64,000 bases of DNA. Source: Paracoccus aminovorans. GTDB taxonomy: Bacteria; Pseudomonadota; Alphaproteobacteria; Rhodobacterales; Rhodobacteraceae. This document shows positions 56,497 through 64,000 of the stretch, one piece after another (within the stretch, counting starts at the first letter, position 1; each line of letters starts with the position of its first letter). The notes under the pieces were generated by a model that worked only from the letters and a program-made list of their open reading frames with translations, was not told the origin of the DNA and ran no database searches. The position numbers were made by a program, and so were the translations under genes. The stretch is from assembly GCF_900005615.1 (NCBI RefSeq), contig NZ_LN832559.1, positions 1,704,837-1,768,836 of the forward strand, given 5' to 3'.

Positions 56497-57656
56497 GCCG
56501 CTTTCCTTTGGCGACCTCGAGCTGGGACCGGGCCGAGCGCGAGGCCCTGCAACGCGTCATCGATTCGGATCGCTTTTCCATGGGCCCCGAGGTCGCGGCC
56601 TTCGAGGCCGAGTTCGCCCGCTTCGCCGGCAGCCGCTTCGCGGTGATGGTGAATTCGGGCTCCTCGGCCAATCTCGCCATGGTGGCGGCGCTGCGCCATA
56701 CGGCGAACCCCGCGCTGCGGCTGATGCCGGGCGACGAGGTGATCGTGCCCGCCGTCTCCTGGTCCACGACCTTCTTTCCGCTGCACCAATACGGGCTGCA
56801 CCTGAAATTCGTCGACATCGACCGCGAGACGCTGAACTACGACCTCGCGGCGCTGGAAAGCGCGGTGACGGAGCGGACGCGCGCGATCATGGCGGTGAAC
56901 CTGCTGGGCAATCCGAACGATTTCGACGCGCTCCGCGCCATCGTCGGCGACCGCGTGCTGATCGAGGACAATTGCGAATCGATGGGCGCCACTTTCGGCA
57001 CCCGGCAATGCGGCACCTTCGGGGTGATGGGGACGTTCTCGACCTTCTTCTCGCATCACATCTCGACGATGGAGGGCGGGCTGGTCGTCACCGACGACGA
57101 GGAGCTTTACCATATCCTGCTGGCGCTGCGGGCGCATGGCTGGACCCGCAACCTGCCGAGATTCAACCGGGTGACCGGCGAGAAAAGCGACGATCCCTTC
57201 GAGGAAAGCTTTCGCTTCGTCCTGCCCGGCTACAACCTGCGGCCGCTGGAAATGTCGGGCGCGCTGGGGCGGGCGCAGCTGGAAAAGCTGCCCGCGCTGG
57301 TCACGGGTCGGCGGGCGAACGGCGCGTTGTGGCAGCAGGCGATGGCGGACCATCCGCTGTTCCGCATCCAGCGCGAGACCGGCGAAAGCAGCTGGTTCGG
57401 CTTTTCGCTGGTCCTGCGGCCGGACACCGGCCTGACCCGCCGCGCGGTGCTGGGCCGGCTCGACGCGCTGGGATTCGAGACCCGGCCCATCGTCAGCGGC
57501 AATTTTACCAAGAATCCCGTGTTGCGGCTGATGGACCACAGCCTGCACGGGCCGATGAGCCATGCCGAGGAGATCGACCTTAATGGTTTCTTCATCGGCA
57601 ATCATCATTATGACATGGGCGAGGCGATCGGGATCCTGGCCGGATTCCGGGGCTGA
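56493..57656 (+). CDS. colD: GDP-4-keto-6-deoxy-D-mannose 3-dehydratase (ColD-like)
   Basis: 387-residue PLP enzyme of the DegT/DnrJ/EryC1 fold. The lysine that normally anchors PLP is histidine 188 in FSTFFSHHISTMEGGLVVTD (codon CAT at 57054-57056). ColD of E. coli (388 residues) uses exactly His188 to remove the C3 hydroxyl with glutamate as amino donor, so this is a dehydratase and not an aminotransferase. Other fold markers: VNSGSSANLAMVAAL, DEVIVPAVSWSTTFFP, IEDNCESMGATFG. It overlaps the preceding gene by 4 bases. RfbH-like CDP-sugar dehydratases share the histidine but are larger. Confidence 0.88.
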   Translation: MSRFPLATSSWDRAEREALQRVIDSDRFSMGPEVAAFEAEFARFAGSRFAVMVNSGSSANLAMVAALRHTANPALRLMPGDEVIVPAVSWSTTFFPLHQYGLHLKFVDIDRETLNYDLAALESAVTERTRAIMAVNLLGNPNDFDALRAIVGDRVLIEDNCESMGATFGTRQCGTFGVMGTFSTFFSHHISTMEGGLVVTDDEELYHILLALRAHGWTRNLPRFNRVTGEKSDDPFEESFRFVLPGYNLRPLEMSGALGRAQLEKLPALVTGRRANGALWQQAMADHPLFRIQRETGESSWFGFSLVLRPDTGLTRRAVLGRLDALGFETRPIVSGNFTKNPVLRLMDHSLHGPMSHAEEIDLNGFFIGNHHYDMGEAIGILAGFRG

Positions 57657-57716
57657 CCGGCGCCGGATTTTCGATGGCGTGGTCGGGGTCGGAATGGCCA
57701 GGGACGGAAGGTGGCA

Positions 57717-58892
57717 ATGGGTTCTGCACGGATGAAATGGATCGGCACCGTGCTGCTGGGCCTGGCGCTTGCCACGCTGGGCGGCTTTCTTGCCTGGCCC
57801 GAGCCGTCGCGTCCGGTCACGCCCGTGCCGCAACTGGGCCTGGCCCAGGGCACGGCATTTCAGGCCCGATTGCTTCCCCCCCAGCCCGGGCTGACCGCAC
57901 TGCCCTCCGTGGCGACGGGGCGCGCGGCGGCCGGTGCCTCGGGCCAGGGCTACCGCCACGAATGGCCGGGCTTTCACGCCATGGCGCGCTTCGAGGGGAC
58001 CGGGATCAGCCTGCGATTCGACGATGCGATCAATCGCTGGCGGGTGGTGCTGGACGGCCGGTCGGTCGAGGTTTCGCGGCCCGGCACCCAGGACCTGCGG
58101 ATCGAAGGGCTGGCGCCGGGTCCCCATGACATCCGCGCCGAAAAGATCAGCGAATCGCCGGGGCCGGCGCTGTTCGGCGGCTTCTTCCTGGACGATCCGG
58201 CGAACGCCCTGCCCCCGCCCGCGCCGGCGGCGCGGCTGATCGAGTTCATCGGCGATTCCGACACGGTGGGCTTTGCCAATACCGCCAAGCGCCGCGATTG
58301 CAACGACGCGGAAATCTATGCCGCGACCGACACCAGCCGCAGCTTCGGCCCGCAAGTGGCGGCGGCGCTGGGTGCGGATTACCGGATCATCGCCCGCTCG
58401 GGCATCGGGCTTTTGCGCAACTACGGCGGCGCCGATCCCGACAAGACCATGGATCGACTCTATCCGCTGGCCCTGCCCGGCGATCCCGCCGCGCCCGCCC
58501 TGCCCCAGCGGCCGGCAGGGATCGTCGTGATCGGGCTCGGCTCGAACGTCTTCGGCTCGGCCCTGGCACCGGGCGAGCGCTGGACCGACAAGAGCCAGCT
58601 GCGCCACGACTTCGGCCCGGCGCTGGCCGATTTCGCCGCCGCACGCGCGCGGGAAAATCCCGGCGCGCTGATGGTCTTGCTGGCCTTCGGCGAATACGGT
58701 CCGGAACTGGTCGAGGCGCATCGCGCCGCCTCGGAACTGCTGACGGGCAAGGGCATCGGCAACCGGCTGGTGATCCTGGCCAATCCGCGGCGCGACGCCT
58801 GCCTGTGGCACCCCTCTGCCGCCGATCATGCCATGATCGCCGAAAGCCTGATCCAGGCGCTGCACACCCCTTCGGCCGCCGGAGGCGATTAG
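57717..58892 (+). CDS. SGNH-type esterase with N-terminal beta-domain (CE2-like)
   Basis: 391 residues. N-terminal membrane anchor/uncleaved signal (MKWIGTVLLGLALATLGGFL), a beta-sandwich domain (EWPGFHAMARFEGTGISLRF to about 160), then an SGNH hydrolase: GDSDTVGF with nucleophile S181, glycine/asparagine block in VVIGLGSNVFGSAL, and D361/H365 in DACLWHPSAAD. The order of domains fits carbohydrate esterase family 2 deacetylases. Exported, likely acting on O-acetyl groups of the polysaccharide. ATG 57717 is preferred because GGAAGG lies 6 bases before it. Confidence 0.8.
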   Translation: MGSARMKWIGTVLLGLALATLGGFLAWPEPSRPVTPVPQLGLAQGTAFQARLLPPQPGLTALPSVATGRAAAGASGQGYRHEWPGFHAMARFEGTGISLRFDDAINRWRVVLDGRSVEVSRPGTQDLRIEGLAPGPHDIRAEKISESPGPALFGGFFLDDPANALPPPAPAARLIEFIGDSDTVGFANTAKRRDCNDAEIYAATDTSRSFGPQVAAALGADYRIIARSGIGLLRNYGGADPDKTMDRLYPLALPGDPAAPALPQRPAGIVVIGLGSNVFGSALAPGERWTDKSQLRHDFGPALADFAAARARENPGALMVLLAFGEYGPELVEAHRAASELLTGKGIGNRLVILANPRRDACLWHPSAADHAMIAESLIQALHTPSAAGGD

Positions 58893-58954
58893 ATCCGGCT
58901 TGCACCCGACGCCCCAGCCCCTAAATACGATTCGATCCAGCCATCCGAGCCGCC

Positions 58955-60013
58955 ATGCATTCCCTCAGACCGATCCATAACCGCCTGCGCCGTTTTTTAG
59001 GATCGGAACGGGGAGAATTCTTCGACGCCGCCGTCGAACGCTGGGAGATCTGCCCGACGGAAGAGGTCGAGATCGCCCCCGGAATCTGGCTGCCCGACCA
59101 GGTCGAGCAGATCGCGCAGACCGAATTCGGCGGGTTGCCGGACATCCTGGCGCAGATGCAGGGCCACCCGGCCGAGCCGACGCCGCCGACCATGGGCTAT
59201 CGCTTCCGCGACGTGGATTTCGTCGACGGCGTCCTGCACGCGCGCGGCGGCGAGCACCACTTGCGGCAGCGCAAGCGTTCGGGCCTGACCTATCCCCGCC
59301 CGCGCGAGGCCATCTCGGGCGCGCTCTACGAAAGCTGGATCGGCAACCGCTGGTTCGGCAACTGGCTGTTGAACGATTGCCTCGCCTATCGGCTGGCCGA
59401 GGCCGAGGCCGCGGGCGATCCGGTGACCTCGGCGCCGGTGCGCGGCGGACACATCGCACGCTACGAGGAATTGCTGGGCCTGGTCCCCCGCCGGATCGAC
59501 GATGTGCATTTCGACGAACTGGTGCTCTTCGACGACCTGCACAACAACCGCAGCCGCCGCGACCGGGCGCAGCAGAACCGCGCCCGGCTGGTCGCGGAAC
59601 GGGCGCTGAAGCCGCTGCCCGGCGTCTTCATCTTCCGCGGCGGCAGCGGCGACGCCCGCATTCTGGAAAACGAGGCCGAGATCGCCGAGCGGTTGGAGGT
59701 CGAATACGGCTTCCGTACGCTTTACGTCGACCGCGACGATGCCGACCGGATGATCGAGGCGGCCGGCGCCGCGCGGATGATCGTCGGCGTCGAGGGCAGC
59801 CAGCTGGCGCATGGCGTCATCGCGATGCCGGCCGGCGGCACGCTGCTGACCCTTCAGCCCGCGGACCGGGTCACCACCTCGCTGAAGCTGCTGACGGATT
59901 GCTGGCGGCAGCGCTATGCCATGGTCGTGGGCAAGGGAACGGCGCGCGGCTACCGGGTGGAATGGGACCAGTTGCGCCGCACGCTGGACCTGATCGCGGC
60001 CGAAAATCCGTAA
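58955..60013 (+). CDS. GT61-like (DUF563) glycosyltransferase
   Basis: 352-residue cytosolic protein. GGTLLTLQPADRVTTSLKLL after VGVEGSQLAHGVIAMPAG matches the C-terminal region of the DUF563/GT61 family, whose members transfer sugars in capsule and plant-wall synthesis; HIARYEELLGLVPRRIDDVH and FIFRGGSGDARILENEAEIA form the central part. The donor sugar is not readable. It lies 62 bp after the esterase gene on the same strand. Confidence 0.7.
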   Translation: MHSLRPIHNRLRRFLGSERGEFFDAAVERWEICPTEEVEIAPGIWLPDQVEQIAQTEFGGLPDILAQMQGHPAEPTPPTMGYRFRDVDFVDGVLHARGGEHHLRQRKRSGLTYPRPREAISGALYESWIGNRWFGNWLLNDCLAYRLAEAEAAGDPVTSAPVRGGHIARYEELLGLVPRRIDDVHFDELVLFDDLHNNRSRRDRAQQNRARLVAERALKPLPGVFIFRGGSGDARILENEAEIAERLEVEYGFRTLYVDRDDADRMIEAAGAARMIVGVEGSQLAHGVIAMPAGGTLLTLQPADRVTTSLKLLTDCWRQRYAMVVGKGTARGYRVEWDQLRRTLDLIAAENP

Positions 60014-60104
60014 AACCCGTCCTAACAGTCAGGTTGAGTTTCCGGCAAGACATCGGAATATGGGGCGACTGGACCGATTTCCTACCGATTTCATTCGTAA
60101 GTGC

Positions 60105-60689
60105 ATGGTGATGTTCAAGACTCTCAGGGCGGATTATCGACGGCATGGCAGCTCGCTGACGGAACCCGCCTTCGTCTCGCTGGCGATCTATCGTTACGGG
60201 CGTTGGGCGATCGGGCTGAAAAGCCCGGCGCTGCGCTGGCTGGCGAACAAGCCCTATGCGTTGATGAAGCTGCTGATTCTGAACGTCACCAAGGTCTGGA
60301 TCCCGCCGCAGGTCCGGATCGGCGCCGATTTCCACATCATCCACGCCGAGGGCTCGCTGTCGATCCATCCCGACGTGGTCATCGGCGACCGCTGCGGCGT
60401 CATGCACAACGTCACCATCGGCACCAACATGCGCTCCGGCGCCCCGGTGATCGGGGATGACGTCTTCATCGGGGTGAATTCCTGCGTGCTGGGGCCGATC
60501 AGGATCGGCGACCGGGTGCGGATCGGGGCGAATACCGCGGTGACGACCAACGTGCCGTCGGATTCGGTGGTGATCGGGTCGCCCGCCAAGATCTATCCCA
60601 GCCTGCCGATCTTTGCCGCGAAGAAGCCCGCCGGCGCCGCGGCCGGGGCGAAACCCGCCGAACAGAAGGCTCTTGCGAATGAAGGATGA
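60105..60689 (+). CDS. Hexapeptide-repeat (CysE-like) acetyltransferase
   Basis: 194 residues. Left-handed beta-helix hexapeptides (RIGADFHIIHAEGSLSIHPD, VVIGDRCGVMHNVTIGTNM, VIGDDVFIGVNSCVLGPIRI) with the catalytic histidine in HAEGSLSIHP; the overall shape follows serine acetyltransferase, but its place in this operon suggests O-acetylation of a sugar. An alanine/lysine-rich tail ends the protein. ATG 60105 or 60111 could start it. The 3' end overlaps the ligase gene by 11 bases. Confidence 0.85.
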   Translation: MVMFKTLRADYRRHGSSLTEPAFVSLAIYRYGRWAIGLKSPALRWLANKPYALMKLLILNVTKVWIPPQVRIGADFHIIHAEGSLSIHPDVVIGDRCGVMHNVTIGTNMRSGAPVIGDDVFIGVNSCVLGPIRIGDRVRIGANTAVTTNVPSDSVVIGSPAKIYPSLPIFAAKKPAGAAAGAKPAEQKALANEG

Positions 60690-62262
60690 TTTCGACCGCA
60701 ACATGTGGCGCATGCTGGCCGACAACCTGCCCGTGCGGCCCGAAAAGCCGGCGGCGGTGGATCAGGGCCGCACGGCCTCCTATGCCGAACTCGCGGCCGA
60801 GGCCGGGCGCGTGGCGGACTGGCTGGCGCGCCGCGGCATCCGGCCAGGCGACCGGGTGATCGTGCATTTGCGCAAGGGCATCGACGAGGTCGCGGCCATG
60901 TTCGGCGCCTGGAAGCTGGGCGCGGTGGTCGTGAACGTGAACATCCGCTGGACGCCGGCGCAGCTGGCCTATGTCGCCCGCGACTGTCGGGCGCGCGCGG
61001 TCATCCTGCCGCGCAATGCGCTGGCCGGGCTGGCCGGCGATCACGCCTTGCCCTCGGGCACGGCTTACCTGGTTCAGGGCAAGGCCGAGGGCCTTGTCCA
61101 GGGCGCGGACCCCTGGACGGCGCTTCCCGCCGACAGCGGCTCCGCGCCCGACGAATCCGACCCCGCGGGGCTGGCGATGATCATCTATACCTCGGGCTCG
61201 ACCGGCGCGCCCAAGGGGGTGATGCTGTCGCATCGCAATATCCGCGTCGGCGCCATCTCGGTCGCGGACTATCTGGGGCTGGACGACAGCGACCGGCTGC
61301 TGTCCGTGCTGCCCTACAGTTTCGATGCCGGGCTGAACCAGCTCACCACCATGCTGCTGACCGGCGGCACCGTGGTCCACCAGCCGCTGACCATGCCGGC
61401 CGAGATCATCCGCATGGCCAAGGCCGAGGCGGTGACCGGCATCGCCGGGGTGCCGCCCCTGTGGAACCAGATCGTGCGGCTGCTGGACGAAAACCCGACC
61501 GCGCTGCCGGCGCTGAAGCGCATCACCAACACCGGCGGCAAGATCCCCCCGAACATCCTGGAACTGCTGCCCAAGGTGTTTCCGGGCGTGGACATCTATC
61601 TGATGTACGGCTTGACCGAGGCCTTCCGCTCGACCTACCTGCCGCCGCAGAAATTCGCCGCCAAAATGGGCTCGATCGGCCGGCAGATCCCGAACGCGCA
61701 GGTCTTTGCCATCAAGCGCGGCGAGGGGATCGCCGGCCCCGGCGAACAGGGCGAACTGGTCCATGCCGGCCCGCTGGTCAGCATGGGCTATTGGGAAAAG
61801 CCCGAGGTGACGGCGGAAAAGATCCGCCCCTGCCCCGAGCTTGCGCATCTGATCGGCGACGCGCCGGTGGTCTGGTCGGGCGACCTGGTCCGGGTGGACG
61901 AGGACGGCGATCTGTGGTTCGTCAGCCGCATGGACGAGATGATCAAGACGCTGGGCTTCCGGCTGTCGCCGACCGAGGTCGAGGACGCGCTGTCGCAAAG
62001 CGGGCTTGTCACCGATGTCGTCGCCTGGGGGGGCGAGGACCCGGACCTGGGCCAGGCGGTCCATGTCGCCGTGACCTATCTGCCGCAGGCCGACCAGGCC
62101 GCGCTTGCGGCGCATTGTGCCCGCGCCATGCCGCATTACATGCGTCCCCAGCGATTCCATGCCTGGGACGGCGCCATGCCGCGCACCGCCAGCGGCAAGC
62201 TGGATCGCCCCGCCATCATCTCGGCAGCCAAAGCCGCCACCGCAAGACTGACAGAGGCATGA
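60679..62262 (+). CDS. Acyl/amino-acid-AMP ligase (exosortase-cluster type)
   Basis: 527-residue ANL-superfamily adenylating enzyme. IIYTSGSTGAPKGVMLSHRN is the AMP-binding P-loop (about 168-187), YGLTEAFRSTYLPP the A5 motif, WSGDLVRVDEDGDLWFVSR and DEMIKTLGFRLSPTEVEDAL the C-terminal hinge, and ASGKLDR carries the catalytic lysine. Next to an ACP and a PLP decarboxylase it forms the trio annotated as exosortase-A-system-associated (ligase TIGR03098-like). It should load an acyl or aminoacyl group onto the ACP. Substrate unknown. Confidence 0.88.
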   Translation: MKDDFDRNMWRMLADNLPVRPEKPAAVDQGRTASYAELAAEAGRVADWLARRGIRPGDRVIVHLRKGIDEVAAMFGAWKLGAVVVNVNIRWTPAQLAYVARDCRARAVILPRNALAGLAGDHALPSGTAYLVQGKAEGLVQGADPWTALPADSGSAPDESDPAGLAMIIYTSGSTGAPKGVMLSHRNIRVGAISVADYLGLDDSDRLLSVLPYSFDAGLNQLTTMLLTGGTVVHQPLTMPAEIIRMAKAEAVTGIAGVPPLWNQIVRLLDENPTALPALKRITNTGGKIPPNILELLPKVFPGVDIYLMYGLTEAFRSTYLPPQKFAAKMGSIGRQIPNAQVFAIKRGEGIAGPGEQGELVHAGPLVSMGYWEKPEVTAEKIRPCPELAHLIGDAPVVWSGDLVRVDEDGDLWFVSRMDEMIKTLGFRLSPTEVEDALSQSGLVTDVVAWGGEDPDLGQAVHVAVTYLPQADQAALAAHCARAMPHYMRPQRFHAWDGAMPRTASGKLDRPAIISAAKAATARLTEA

Positions 62263-62266
62263 CACC

Positions 62267-62503
62267 ATGAGCCTGAGCAAGGACGCCCTGATTTCCTATA
62301 TCCAGCGCGAGCTGAACATCGACCAGCCCATCGACGGAGAGACCGAGCTGTTTTCGACCGGGATGCTGGATTCGGTCTCGATGGTCGGGCTGATCGCCTT
62401 CGTCGAGGACAAGACCGGGTCGCATATCCAGCCAGCGGACGTGACGCTGGACAATTTCGACACCATCGACGCGATCATGGCCTATGCCGACAGCCTTGGT
62501 TGA
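62267..62503 (+). CDS. Acyl carrier protein
   Basis: 78 residues. The phosphopantetheine attachment serine is S36 in GMLDSVSMVGLIAFVED. Acidic, helical, typical ACP length, but not the fatty-acid ACP (DSLDTVE motif absent). It starts 4 bases after the ligase stop and its last 20 bases overlap the start of the decarboxylase gene, so the three are made together. Confidence 0.92.
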   Translation: MSLSKDALISYIQRELNIDQPIDGETELFSTGMLDSVSMVGLIAFVEDKTGSHIQPADVTLDNFDTIDAIMAYADSLG

Positions 62504-63734
62504 CGACCGCCCTACGCTGGACCGGCAGCTGGCCGAGGCGGCGGACCGCTTCGGCACGCCGGCCTATGTCTATTCCACCGATGTGGCCGAGGCGCGGCTG
62601 GCGCATCTGCGCGCCCATCTGGGCCGCTGGTTCGCGGTCAGCTTCGCGGTGAAAAGCAATCCGAATCCGGCCTTGCTGGGCTGGATGCGGGATCGGCTGG
62701 ACTATCTCGACATTTCCTCGGGCGGCGAGTTCGACCTGGGCCTGCAAGCCGGCTGGGAGGCGGAGCGGATCAGCTTCACCGGCCCCGCCAAGCGCGAGGC
62801 CGAGCTGCGCCCCGCCATTGCCGGCGGGTTGGGCGAGCTGGTGCTGGAAAGCCTGCGCGAGGCCGAGCTTGCCGATGCCATCGCCGCCGAACTGGGCGTG
62901 GTGCAGCCGGTGCTGGTGCGCCTGGCCCCAGCGCGCGTGCCCAAGGGGTTCGGCGACCAGATGGCCGGCCGGCCCAGCCCCTTCGGCGTCGACGTCGAGG
63001 AGGCGGCCGAGACCCTGCCCCGCATCGCCGCGCTGCCGAACCTGCGGCTGATCGGGCTGCACATCTATTCCGGCACGCAATGCCTGAAGCCCGAGGCGAT
63101 CTGCGAGAACTGGCGCATCTTCATGCAGGTCTTTTCCGAGACCTGCGCCGCGCTGGACCTGACACCGGAAAAGCTGATCTTCGGCTCGGGCCTGGGCATT
63201 CCCTACCATCCCGGCGACAGCGAACTGGACCTGGCCGCCATCGCCGCCGAGATCGGGCCGGAGCTGGACGCCTTTGCCGCACGCTTCCCGGCGACTCGGC
63301 TGGTGCTGGAACTGGGCCGCTATCTGGTCGGGCCGGCCGGTTGGTTCGTGACCCGCGTGGTTGCGGTCAAGCAGTCGCGCGGCAGCCGAATCGCCATCTG
63401 CGACGGCGGGCTGAACGCCAACCTCGCCGCCTCGGGCAATTTCGGCATGGTGCTGCGGCGCAATTACGTCATGCACCGCATCGGCGGCGAAGAGGACGGC
63501 ACCCGCCCCGAGGAAAAGCAGGACATCTCGGGCCCGCTCTGCACCTCGATCGACAAGCTCGGCGGCGGCGTCGCCCTGCCCCGGCTGGAGGCCGGCGACC
63601 TGCTGGCGATCCATGCCTGCGGCGCCTACGGCCCGACGGCGAGCCCGCTGTATTTCATCAGCCATCCGCTGCCGGTCGAACTGATGCTGACCGGCGGACA
63701 GGTCCAGGACGTGACCCGGATCGGACGGGCCTGA
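62484..63734 (+). CDS. PLP-dependent fold-III decarboxylase (ODC/DAPDC family)
   Basis: 416 residues. The PLP lysine is K57 in SFAVKSNPNPALL; the second half shows LEASQLGRYLVGPAGW-type beta-barrel strands (LELGRYLVGPAGWFV), the C353..D357 substrate motif in GPLCTSIDKLG, and CGAYGPTASPLYFISH. It matches the TIGR03099-type decarboxylase of exosortase-associated clusters; relatives decarboxylate ornithine, lysine or diaminopimelate. Whether the substrate is free or bound to the ACP is open. ATG 62484 overlaps the ACP gene end. Confidence 0.88.
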   Translation: MPTALVDDRPTLDRQLAEAADRFGTPAYVYSTDVAEARLAHLRAHLGRWFAVSFAVKSNPNPALLGWMRDRLDYLDISSGGEFDLGLQAGWEAERISFTGPAKREAELRPAIAGGLGELVLESLREAELADAIAAELGVVQPVLVRLAPARVPKGFGDQMAGRPSPFGVDVEEAAETLPRIAALPNLRLIGLHIYSGTQCLKPEAICENWRIFMQVFSETCAALDLTPEKLIFGSGLGIPYHPGDSELDLAAIAAEIGPELDAFAARFPATRLVLELGRYLVGPAGWFVTRVVAVKQSRGSRIAICDGGLNANLAASGNFGMVLRRNYVMHRIGGEEDGTRPEEKQDISGPLCTSIDKLGGGVALPRLEAGDLLAIHACGAYGPTASPLYFISHPLPVELMLTGGQVQDVTRIGRA

Positions 63735-63830
63735 CCCCGCCGCCGCGGCGGGCCGCAGGACGGCGGCCGCGGCGGGCGATAAAAAAATCGTTGAACCGCC
63801 GATTTGCGTCTTTTTTCTCGACCGTGTCGG

Positions 63831-63860
63831 TTGTGTTTTCGGCCTGCCGGCGGCTATGAT
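63831..63860 (+). promoter_or_regulatory. Sigma-70-type promoter for the gene at 63894
   Basis: TTGTGT (63831-63836), 18-bp spacer, TATGAT (63855-63860). Transcription would start near 63867, about 27 bases before the ATG. Confidence 0.45.
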
Positions 63861-63893
63861 TGCGTGCAGCCCCCGAACCGGAAAAGGACGCCA

Positions 63894-64000
63894 ATGGTCG
63901 AACAGAACCTGTTGCTCTTGCTTGTTCTGACTCCATTCGTGTCAGCCGCCCTGGCGGCCACCATGCCCATCGGGGCGCGCAATGCCGAAGCCTGGATCGC
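63894..64000 (+). CDS. NuoL/MrpA-like proton-channel subunit (5' end only)
   Basis: Only 35 codons are in the window: MVEQNLLLLLVLTPFVSAAL followed by AATMPIGARNAEAWI. A hydrophobic first helix and the RNAEAWI segment match the start of NADH-dehydrogenase chain-5/Mrp-antiporter subunit A proteins. AAAAGGA lies 6 bases ahead of the ATG. NuoL of complex I, MrpA or a DabB-type partner cannot be separated from this short piece. Confidence 0.55.
   Translation, partial: MVEQNLLLLLVLTPFVSAALAATMPIGARNAEAWI

Noticed and set aside
56493..57656. Assignment as perosamine synthase or other sugar aminotransferase
   Set aside because: The PLP lysine is replaced by His188, which is incompatible with an ordinary aminotransferase but is the hallmark of ColD-type dehydratases.

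Overview
The window reads as a single chromosomal stretch of a high-GC alphaproteobacterium of the Rhodobacteraceae, most probably Paracoccus. The grounds are the gene families and their order (coaBC / Mg-chelatase-type ATPase / gshB / yraN / rsmI / LpoA-like lipoprotein / glnD / murJ; a Suf operon with two cysteine desulfurases; ppx-ppk-hdaA-PerM), the alphaproteobacterial short ProS, an NDUFS4-type complex I subunit, and uniformly GC-rich third codon positions. The species assignment is inference. Most of the window is tightly packed housekeeping DNA, with many 4-base ATGA stop/start overlaps.

Layout. 1-2.5 kb: end of ccmE, murI and a LysR regulator with its own palindromic promoter. 2.57-2.66 kb: a strong candidate for an unannotated small RNA made of three consecutive hairpins, with an anti-Shine-Dalgarno loop. 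2.8-5 kb: purL. 5.3 kb: tRNA-Arg(CCG). 5.4-14 kb (minus strand): a coaBC-led Suf operon in the order coaBC, IscS-like desulfurase, sufB, UPF0145 gene, sufC, sufD, two membrane-protein genes, sufS. 14-24.5 kb: a ComM-like ATPase with altered ATPase motifs, a stray CTP-synthase fragment, gshB, yraN, rsmI, LpoA-like lipoprotein, glnD, murJ and a rhomboid that lacks its catalytic residues. 24.5-34.5 kb: trpS, homocysteine methyltransferase, radical SAM, HNH nuclease, SugE, VOC protein, esterase, AlkA-like glycosylase, GntR regulator, HAD phosphatase and UbiH. 34.5-38.3 kb: radA, cvpA and purF.

38.35-41.25 kb is the only clearly accessory segment. It is a graveyard of two internally deleted IS5-family elements flanking a broken SMC/YhaN-like ATPase gene, with recombination-type repeats at both edges. 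41.25-54.3 kb returns to housekeeping genes: NDUFS4-like, uvrB, an I78 inhibitor lipoprotein, ParA, a monooxygenase-fold protein, a dipeptidase, ppx, ppk, hdaA, a PerM-type permease and proS.

54.4-63.7 kb is a surface-glycan operon. Gmd, an Fcl/ColC-type epimerase-reductase and a ColD-type PLP dehydratase (His188 in place of the PLP lysine) predict GDP-colitose. Behind them lie a CE2-like esterase, a GT61-like transferase, a hexapeptide acetyltransferase, and an acyl-AMP ligase / acyl carrier protein / PLP decarboxylase trio of the kind known from exosortase-linked clusters. The window ends in the first 35 codons of a NuoL/MrpA-like proton channel gene. A dispersed repeat with a GTATTTGG core occurs just downstream of ubiH, uvrB and proS. 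No CRISPR array, prophage or rRNA operon is visible.
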